Of a DNA stretch of 12,486 bases, positions 1-4,734 are shown piece by piece. Numbering within the stretch: the stretch's first letter is position 1; each line of letters opens with the position of its first letter. This stretch comes from an uncultured Clostridia bacterium (GTDB lineage: Bacteria > Bacillota > Clostridia > Christensenellales > Borkfalkiaceae): positions 1 through 12,486 of the forward strand of contig CAMOXE010000072.1 in the NCBI GenBank assembly GCA_946628865.1, given 5' to 3'. A program made the position numbers and the translations under genes. The notes beneath the pieces were generated by a model. The model made no database searches. It had not been told where the DNA came from and saw nothing but the letters and a program-made list of their open reading frames with translations.

Positions 1-698
1 ACGTTTAAAGCGAGAGTTTTAACCCCTTTGACCGGGTTGCTTTCGGCGGGCGTCCTTCCCGCCGAGCCGAGCATAAGGGCGTCGTCCGAAGGGATAGCGC
101 CTATCAATTCGGTTTTAAGAATCTCGCTCGCCTGCTTTGGCGAAAGCATAACCCTATCCGCCACGAGGTCCCCGCGCACCATATTCACGATAAGCGATAC
201 TTTTTTAAGAGATCGAGATCTTATTATTCCCAAAACCTTATCTGCGTCGCGCATTGCGGAAATCTGCGCGGTGGTTACGACTATTCCCTCGTCGGCGACG
301 GATATAGCCTTGTCGAATCCTCCGCCTACCCCCGCGGGACAATCTATTAAAATATAATCAAAACTGCCCGAAAGTCCGTCTATAAGTTCGTTAAGACTGT
401 CTCCTGAAACGTTCGAGCGCGAAAACGAATGCGCCGACGGAAGCACGAAAAGGTTTTTCCGCCTCGGCGTCTCCACGAGCGCCTGCCGCGCTCGGCACCT
501 GCCCTCGATACAATCGACTATATCGTAAATGACCGAATCTTCCACGCCCGCCGCTACGTCTAAATTGTTAAGTCCGAAGTCGGCGTCGACGAGGCAAACG
601 CGTCTGCCCATAGCGGCGAGCCTGTAACCGAGATTTGCCGTTACGGTGGTTTTACCCACGCCGCCTTTGCCGGACGTTATTACTATCTTTCTTCCCAT
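1..698 (-). CDS. minD: Septum site-determining ATPase MinD (C-terminus outside window)
   Basis: Membrane-cycling P-loop ATPase of the ParA/MinD family that places the division septum by recruiting the FtsZ inhibitor MinC to the membrane. Read directly from the minus strand: the start ATG is at 698-696, with GGAG five bases upstream. The protein opens MGRKIVITSGKGGVGKTT, giving the deviant Walker A motif KGGVGKTT at residues 11-18 (signature Lys11 and catalytic Lys16). VDADFGLNNLD follows at 37-47, a MinD hallmark, and then ILIDCPAG at 116-123 (Walker B/switch II, Asp119). About 232 codons are visible; the family usually has 260-270 residues, so the C-terminal amphipathic membrane-targeting helix lies outside the window. 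The sequence is intact with no frameshift. A minC partner is not in view on the upstream side. ParA or flagellar FlhG-type ATPases are alternatives, but the GLNNLD segment favours MinD. Confidence 0.9.
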   Translation of the reverse strand, partial: MGRKIVITSGKGGVGKTTVTANLGYRLAAMGRRVCLVDADFGLNNLDVAAGVEDSVIYDIVDCIEGRCRARQALVETPRRKNLFVLPSAHSFSRSNVSGDSLNELIDGLSGSFDYILIDCPAGVGGGFDKAISVADEGIVVTTAQISAMRDADKVLGIIRSRSLKKVSLIVNMVRGDLVADRVMLSPKQASEILKTELIGAIPSDDALMLGSAGRTPAESNPVKGVKTLALN

Positions 699-874
699 AT
701 CTTCTCCGCGCAAATGCGTAATAATATATTAAGATAATCGCGCGGGGACATAATGCGATTTTTTGTAATAAAAGGGGTATTTTTGTTGATTAAAAGATTT
801 CGCGGGGAATTTTGCACGGCGATTTTGTTTCAGATATGTTAAATCGACCTTTAAAAAGGAAAAAATTTTCACCC

Positions 875-929
875 AAATAAACGGCTGAGGCGAAGTTGAT
901 TTTATCAACTTCGCCTCAGCCGTTTATTT
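875..929 (-). terminator. Perfect 26-bp hairpin with 3-nt loop, probable terminator of the acyltransferase operon
   Basis: The arms 875-900 and 904-929 are exact reverse complements over 26 bases, with a loop of three T (AAA on the minus strand). The outer ends are AAATAAACGG and CCGTTTATTT, so each strand has an A-rich entry and a T-rich exit, as in a bidirectional intrinsic terminator. It lies 21 bases past the stop of the acyltransferase gene and upstream of minD, so it most likely ends the GT8/acyltransferase transcript. The stem is unusually long and perfect for a terminator, and there is no clean run of T after it. No other gene or clear promoter was seen in 699-949. Confidence 0.65.
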
Positions 930-949
930 AATGCGACGAAAAATCCGCT

Positions 950-1768
950 TTAATACGTCAGTTTTTCGCCGTAAAACTTCTCGTAAGCCTCTACCCACAC
1001 CTTGTAATTCTCATCGACGGCGTTTTTTATCGCCGCGCTTAACGGCAAGGTCTTATCTATGGTTATCGGCTTAAAAAATTCTATATGGTATTCCTGCACG
1101 GGAAATCCGTCGCTGTCGATCGCGTCGGTATCTCTCATAGTTATAAACGCCGGAATTATCGGCGCGGAGTACTTTGCGGCGATCTTGAACGCCCCCGGCT
1201 TTAACGGTCTCGGCTTTCTGTAATTAAACCACATGGCTTGCTCGGGATAAATAAGAATTTTCTCCCCGCGTGCAAGCAGGGTTTCGACTCCGCTGAAAAA
1301 TTTCTTCAGCGTATCGTAATTAGACGAAAGCGGCAAAGTATTCGCGTGGCGCATCATAAGCCTTACGATGCCTTTAAAGTTGTTATAATTCCCTTCCTTG
1401 ATTACCTTGTAGAGGTAGCGTCCGCGCGGCAAAACGGGTTTTATCGCTCTATAGACCGCGTAATTGTCCTTTATGTTGAAATGATTGCAAGTTATTATAG
1501 CGCCGGTTGACGGAACGTTTTCCAAGCCTTTTACCGAGCGTATGATAAACGTTCCCTTTTTTATCATAGATTCAAAATACATCTTCCCGAAAAAGTTCGC
1601 AAGCGCCGTCAGCAACTTGCTCGACAACTTTTCGTTGACGTAATCTATCTCGTTCGGCAAAATCTGTTTCGTCGGCGGGTCGATCTCCACGTCGTCGTTA
1701 AACCTGCCCGTTTTTTCAAACTCCGCTATGCGCGAAAGAACTTCAAGTTTTTTGGGGTCTTTTTCCAT
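950..1768 (-). CDS. PlsC-like lysophospholipid/glycolipid acyltransferase
   Basis: Predicted membrane-associated acyltransferase of the PlsC/LPLAT superfamily (272 aa), moving an acyl chain onto a lysophospholipid or glycolipid at the inner membrane face. Visible motifs: NHFNIKD at 95-101, matching NHx4D with His96 and Asp101 as the catalytic pair; YPEQ at 174-177 in the place of the usual (F/Y)PEG; and PGAFKIAAKYSAPIIP at 191-206, the block IV region ending in a proline. The ~75-residue N-terminal stretch is not typical of minimal PlsC and may anchor or position the enzyme. The ATG directly follows the TAA of the glycosyltransferase (TAAATG); its ribosome binding site AGGCGG lies inside that gene's last codons, so the two are probably translationally coupled. 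The pairing suggests a role in a glycolipid or envelope polymer rather than bulk phosphatidic acid synthesis, but that is inference. Confidence 0.8.
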   Translation of the reverse strand: MEKDPKKLEVLSRIAEFEKTGRFNDDVEIDPPTKQILPNEIDYVNEKLSSKLLTALANFFGKMYFESMIKKGTFIIRSVKGLENVPSTGAIITCNHFNIKDNYAVYRAIKPVLPRGRYLYKVIKEGNYNNFKGIVRLMMRHANTLPLSSNYDTLKKFFSGVETLLARGEKILIYPEQAMWFNYRKPRPLKPGAFKIAAKYSAPIIPAFITMRDTDAIDSDGFPVQEYHIEFFKPITIDKTLPLSAAIKNAVDENYKVWVEAYEKFYGEKLTY

Positions 1769-2707
1769 TTAAACATCCGCCTTTTTGTTGAACCAGAGTT
1801 TTTTGAAAGTCCTCTCGCTCTTCTTCATCATTTCGATGCCGGCTACTATCTGCATAAAGTTTTGGTAATCGCGCAACTTGTCCTCTTCGGTAAAGCCGTT
1901 GAATTCGGCAAGGATTCTATCGTAAAACTCGCTGTGTTTCGCATATTCCCAAAAATATTCGCCGTTTATGGTGTCCGCGTAGTGCCACGGCTTATGCGCG
2001 AGCGCGTAGTGGCAAAGATTGAGTTCGCCCTCCGGCGGTTCGGGAAAACTATGCTTGTTCCAGCCCGTCGGCAGATATTTCACCCTGCCGCTGCAAATAA
2101 CGTTTAAATACTCCTGGTCGGGAGAAAGACAGTCGAAATTATAGGTCGTAAGCATATTCAGAAATCTGTCCCTTACGCCGAACGCACGGAATTCTTTTAA
2201 ATTCATCAGCATTACGCCCGAGTTAAAGTAGGTATAATACGGAATTCCGATTATGTTCGTAACGTAATCTGTAAAGTTCTTGTCGCGGTCGGTGTTCTGC
2301 TCGTAGACCGCACCGACGAGATAGCCTTCGACGTCCTCGTCGTATAGTTTAGCAATATCGGTAAGTAAAACTACGTCGCAATCGAGGTAGATCGCCTTAT
2401 CGTACTGCGGAAACGCGGTCTCGATAAACAGTCTGTAATAAGCCGCAAGCGTATAATAAAATACGTCGGGCAAGGTGTCTTTCAACGGCTCAATAAGTTT
2501 ACCCACGTCGTAAAATTCTATTTTAACGTTATCAGCGCTATGTTTAAGCAGTTTTTTCTTGTTCTCTTCGGAAATTGCCGTTTGCAGAACTGTTATCAAA
2601 TAATCGTTCCGTTTGTCTGCATGCTCTGCGATGGATAGTATCGCCACGTCGAGATACGGAACGTAATTATCGTTGCAGGCAAAGAAAATGGGAATGGTTT
2701 TTTTCAT
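1769..2707 (-). CDS. Glycosyltransferase family 8 protein
   Basis: Retaining GT-A fold glycosyltransferase of family GT8 (LgtC/RfaI/glycogenin type), predicted to use UDP-glucose or UDP-galactose and Mn2+ to extend a cell-surface glycan. I chose the ATG at 2707 (312 aa) over one 21 bases upstream because AAAGGAAAAAACATG gives a ribosome binding site at correct spacing, and the protein then begins MKKTIPIFFACNDNYVPYL, the standard GT8 opening. Further motifs in this numbering: YLDCDVVLL around 107-115 (metal-binding DxD is DCD at 109-111), FNSGVMLMNL at 161-170, DQEYLN at 197-202, and HKPW at 238-241 in the C-terminal His-containing motif. No signal peptide or membrane segment, so it is cytosolic. 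First gene of a two-gene unit with the acyltransferase that follows with no gap. The exact sugar and acceptor cannot be told from sequence. Confidence 0.87.
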   Translation of the reverse strand: MKKTIPIFFACNDNYVPYLDVAILSIAEHADKRNDYLITVLQTAISEENKKKLLKHSADNVKIEFYDVGKLIEPLKDTLPDVFYYTLAAYYRLFIETAFPQYDKAIYLDCDVVLLTDIAKLYDEDVEGYLVGAVYEQNTDRDKNFTDYVTNIIGIPYYTYFNSGVMLMNLKEFRAFGVRDRFLNMLTTYNFDCLSPDQEYLNVICSGRVKYLPTGWNKHSFPEPPEGELNLCHYALAHKPWHYADTINGEYFWEYAKHSEFYDRILAEFNGFTEEDKLRDYQNFMQIVAGIEMMKKSERTFKKLWFNKKADV

Positions 2708-3237
2708 GTTTTTTCCTTTGTGTATCATATTTTGCGTATGTCGCAGTTGTCGGTTAAAAACGTTTGTAATCGTCTGACAGCGTACCGCTTACGTTGCGGA
2801 TTAATGATAACACAGCAAAAAATAAAAAGCAAGAAAATACTCTCTATCGTTATTCTACCGCCTCTCGCAATGCGAGAATGGCTCTCTACCGACTATAGAA
2901 CACTTCTCTACGGGTCTGGAAAAAGCTGTTTTATCCGATAAATTTTGCACATTTGCCTGCGCCGCGTAGTGCTAAAGGCTCGCGTTGTAATTTTTATGTC
3001 CGCCCGACGTAATTCACTTTAATAAAGTATTTTATAAGTATTATGGGTGGACGAACAGAAAAGAAAATAAACTCATTGCGCAAAAAATCGTCGAAAACAG
3101 TACAAAAAAACTTATCTAAGGCAGGGGCAGATATGTATCGACTCGGCAAATACGGTGCGGCGTTAATAATTCGTATGCGGAACGCAGTTTACCGATGAGT
3201 GGTGGAAAACTCTGTGCCGTAGGCAAAAAACAGGGCT

Positions 3238-3273
3238 CCCAAAAAGATTTTGTTTCAACAAAAGATTTTTGGG
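3238..3273. repeat. Inverted repeat, 17-bp arms with a 2-base mismatch
   Basis: Left arm 3238-3254 (CCCAAAAAGATTTTGTT) pairs with right arm 3257-3273 (AACAAAAGATTTTTGGG), leaving only TC between. The arms match except for two adjacent central positions (GA against TC). It has the A/T-rich symmetric layout of a stem-loop but a very tight loop, so it is better described as an inverted repeat in DNA than as a confident terminator. Confidence 0.6.
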
Positions 3274-3390
3274 AAAAGGTCGAAGAGCCGAAGCGCATCC
3301 GGTGGACGAAACAGCGAGGCGATGAGAGTGCCGCGGTCGAAAAATTAAGTAAAATGTTTTACGCAAATTTTTCGGGTACCGCAAACGGGG

Positions 3391-3453
3391 GAGCAGACTG
3401 AAAAGTCTCTGCTCTTTTGTAAAACAAAAGAGCAAGACCAAAAAGTCTTGCTC
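3391..3453. repeat. Three overlapping hairpins sharing GAGC/GCTC arms
   Basis: Hairpin A: GAGCAGACT (3391-3399) with AGTCTCTGCTC (3404-3414), a two-base bulge and a short A-rich loop. Hairpin B: GCTCTTTTG (3411-3419) with CAAAAGAGC (3425-3433), loop TAAAA, perfect 9 bp. Hairpin C: GAGCAAGAC (3430-3438) with GTCTTGCTC (3445-3453), loop CAAAAA, perfect 9 bp. The right arm of A overlaps the left arm of B and the right arm of B overlaps the left arm of C, so A plus C excludes B. Four alternating GAGC/GCTC segments are thus able to pair in two ways, like an attenuator; function unknown. Confidence 0.6.
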
Positions 3454-3486
3454 CGACGTGGCTGGGCAAAAGAGATTTGTAAGGGA

Positions 3487-3505
3487 GTAAAGGCTTTGCC
3501 TTTAC
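3487..3505. repeat. Perfect 8-bp hairpin with TTT loop
   Basis: GTAAAGGC (3487-3494) and GCCTTTAC (3498-3505) are exact reverse complements around TTT. It is part of the hairpin chain of this segment and is not followed by a T-run on either strand, so it is not a convincing terminator. Confidence 0.5.
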
Positions 3506-3629
3506 GACGGAATACTTTGCTACGCTCCGTGGCGTTCGGGCTACGCCCTCGGCTGAGAGCGATTGTTCGGCAACGAAAATTTAAGTTTTCATCTGACATT
3601 TTGCCGCAATCGCGTCACTCCCGTCAATG

Positions 3630-3683
3630 TTCGCCAAAGGCGAATATTCTTGCCGTAGGACTCCCGCTTGCGGGAAACGGCAA
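3630..3683. repeat. Hairpin pair, one nested
   Basis: First, TTCGCC (3630-3635) pairs with GGCGAA (3639-3644) around AAA. Second, an outer stem TTGCCGT (3650-3656) with ACGGCAA (3677-3683) encloses an inner stem TCCCGC (3662-3667) with GCGGGA (3670-3675), leaving a lopsided internal loop. The nested form, with two aligned stems on one axis, looks more like a folded RNA or an extruding DNA element than chance. Confidence 0.5.
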
Positions 3684-3780
3684 TATAGCGGAGTCAGAGT
3701 TTAAATAAAAACTCAAAAAGTCATTGCTTCATCGTCGATTTTATCTGTCTTCCCACTAATTATCCCACTAAATATTTAAG

Positions 3781-3981
3781 TTAATTTTTCAATGCGGTAA
3801 TAGGAACGACGTATACCCGTCGCTCCTTTGATACGCCGCGTTTGACAATCCGCATATCACGCATAAAACCGATGGCGCCTTCCCACCGCTTTTCATAATT
3901 TGTAATAAATATATCATATTCGGTCAGATTTATCAATTCAATTCGGTCAGATTTTATAATTTCATTCGGGTTAAAAAATAT
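3781..3981 (-). pseudogene. Open frame with no start, possible C-terminal relic of an unknown protein
   Basis: A minus-strand frame stays open for 66 codons between a TGA at 3984-3982 and a TAA at 3783-3781. Its last part reads like real protein (EKRWEGAIGFMRDMRIVKRG, then a basic VSKERRVYVVPITALKN tail). The only in-frame ATG sequences are inside this tail (the first, at 3864, would give 27 residues) and lack a well-placed ribosome binding site. The frame's upstream part runs through the 23-bp direct repeats at 3918-3986, which makes coding there doubtful. I do not recognise the family; a winged-helix or phage/ICE-type DNA-binding tail is possible but unproven. Treat as a relic or chance frame. 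Confidence 0.22.
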
Positions 3982-3986
3982 TCAAT
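3918..3986. repeat. Three tandem 23-bp direct repeats (iteron-like)
   Basis: Units begin at 3918, 3941 and 3964, exactly 23 bases apart. Units 1 and 2 share ATTCGGTCAGATTT followed by an A/T-rich tail; unit 3 keeps only the leading ATTCGG. Directly repeated 20-23 bp units next to AT-rich DNA are the form of replication iterons or of an operator array. No rep gene is intact nearby. Confidence 0.55.
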
Positions 3987-4027
3987 ACAAAAGTTTTGGG
4001 TTTCTCTACCTTTCCATCACTTATTTA

Positions 4028-4051
4028 ATAAACAACCGAGCGATTGTTTAT
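4028..4051. repeat. Perfect 8-bp inverted repeat
   Basis: ATAAACAA (4028-4035) and TTGTTTAT (4044-4051) are exact reverse complements separated by eight bases. The spacing puts the half-sites about one and a half helical turns apart. It sits between two direct-repeat sets and could be a protein-binding site in the same cis-acting region. Confidence 0.4.
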
Positions 4052-4070
4052 GACCAAACATTCTCGCATA

Positions 4071-4147
4071 TATTACAAGTTTAAGACTTTTTGTCAAGCA
4101 TTATTTACAAGTTTTACCACAATTTATTTGGCGATATTTACAAGTTT
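4071..4147. repeat. Three ACAAGTTT repeats at 32-33 bp spacing
   Basis: ACAAGTTT occurs at 4075, 4107 and 4140, the last two within the longer shared word ATTTACAAGTTTT. The 32- and 33-base steps equal about three helical turns, so the copies face the same side of the DNA. The DNA between them is very AT-rich. A tandem 9-base GTAGCAGTT/GTAGCAGTC pair follows at about 4160-4177. Confidence 0.45.
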
Positions 4148-4180
4148 TTTTGCTATTTTGTAGCAGTTGTAGCAGTCAAG

Positions 4181-4317
4181 AAAAGTAGACACAAAAAATA
4201 ATTTTTTCAACTTATTTTTTCAAAAGTAGATACAGACTACATTTTGACGAAGTTTCTTTTTTCAAAAGTAGACATTCAACATATTTTTTCCGGTTTTTCG
4301 TTTTCTAAAGCGGACAC
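4181..4317. repeat. Four AAAAGTAGACA-type repeats at 41-42 bp spacing, possible transposon-end array
   Basis: Copies begin at 4181 (AAAAGTAGACA), 4222 (AAAAGTAGATA), 4264 (AAAAGTAGACA) and 4306 (TAAAGCGGACA), at steps of 41, 42 and 42 bases, about four helical turns. The two middle copies are preceded by TTTTTTC. Read on the minus strand each copy is TGTCTACTTTT or close to it, that is, a TGTC-type tip with inner repeats, as seen at the multi-site ends of IS21-like and Tn7-like elements. No transposase gene and no matching opposite end were found in this window, so this would be a solitary remnant end. Confidence 0.5.
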
Positions 4318-4434
4318 GGTTTCGCAATGAGACTTTTCACGGTGTTTTTGAACGAATTTTGGCTCTTCGGATAGAACACGATTAGCAAAAGTATATATAT
4401 TGTGCCAACATAACTTCCACAATAAAAATTTTTT

Positions 4435-4468
4435 AAAAAACTGTAAAGAGTTTTTACACTCCTTACAG
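4435..4468 (-). terminator. Rho-independent terminator downstream of adhE
   Basis: On the minus strand CTGTAAGGAGT pairs with ACTCTTTACAG around a short A-rich loop (4468 to 4441, one mismatch), followed at once by six T (4440-4435). This is a classic intrinsic terminator. It lies about 270 bases past the adhE stop, implying a long 3' untranslated region in which I see no convincing gene. Confidence 0.7.
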
Positions 4469-4734
4469 TCCGCTGGATAGTTAGTTCGTCGTCAAAAGTT
4501 TTTCGCCATAATAGAGTGTTTCATTTGCTACTTTAAGGTCCTTAGTAAACCCAACACCCTCTCGGCGTTTTTTTTTGCGTTTCTTATTTGATTTTTCGTT
4601 TGTATATTGTTTTATTCCTCACCATGTTACGACATTTTTCGCACTTGATAATAAACAATAAAGCAAATAAAAAATAGTTATTACTGTCCTTTAAAAACAA
4701 TTTGTTTATTAATTGTCTAAATTTGGTAAAGTTT

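Larger units (their letters stand above)
2860..3705. other. Hairpin-rich gene-free segment
   Basis: About 850 bases with no recognisable protein in any frame. The open frames here are short, lie on both strands over each other, and encode Arg/Ser/Phe-rich sequence with no family resemblance. What the DNA does hold is a series of small inverted repeats: TCTCGC/GCGAGA (2863-2877), TTTATC/GATAAA (2930-2942), ACTTTA/TAAAGT (3016-3028), and those listed separately at 3238-3273, 3391-3453, 3487-3505 and 3630-3683. Stems are 5-17 bp with short loops. It could be a structured RNA, or a mosaic of dispersed intergenic repeats (REP/MITE-like). I see no clear promoter or long T-tract that would settle the strand. 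Confidence 0.5.

Noticed and set aside
28..357. Plus-strand 109-codon open frame at the window start
   Set aside because: It lies antisense to minD, which has strong motifs on the minus strand; its translation has no family features.
3116..3441. Two overlapping minus-strand frames and one plus-strand frame in the hairpin-rich segment
   Set aside because: They overlap in different frames and strands, lack ribosome binding sites, and encode the arms of inverted repeats; better explained by DNA or RNA structure.
3448..3708. Plus-strand 86-codon Arg/Leu-rich frame
   Set aside because: It spans several perfect hairpins, and its composition is what palindromic DNA yields; no recognisable family.
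2863..4317. CRISPR array
   Set aside because: The spaced direct repeats are too short (8-14 conserved bases), change period between sets, and have no cas genes or uniform spacers.
4561..4580. Plus-strand T-run after a GC-rich patch as a terminator
   Set aside because: The bases before the nine-T run do not form a hairpin.
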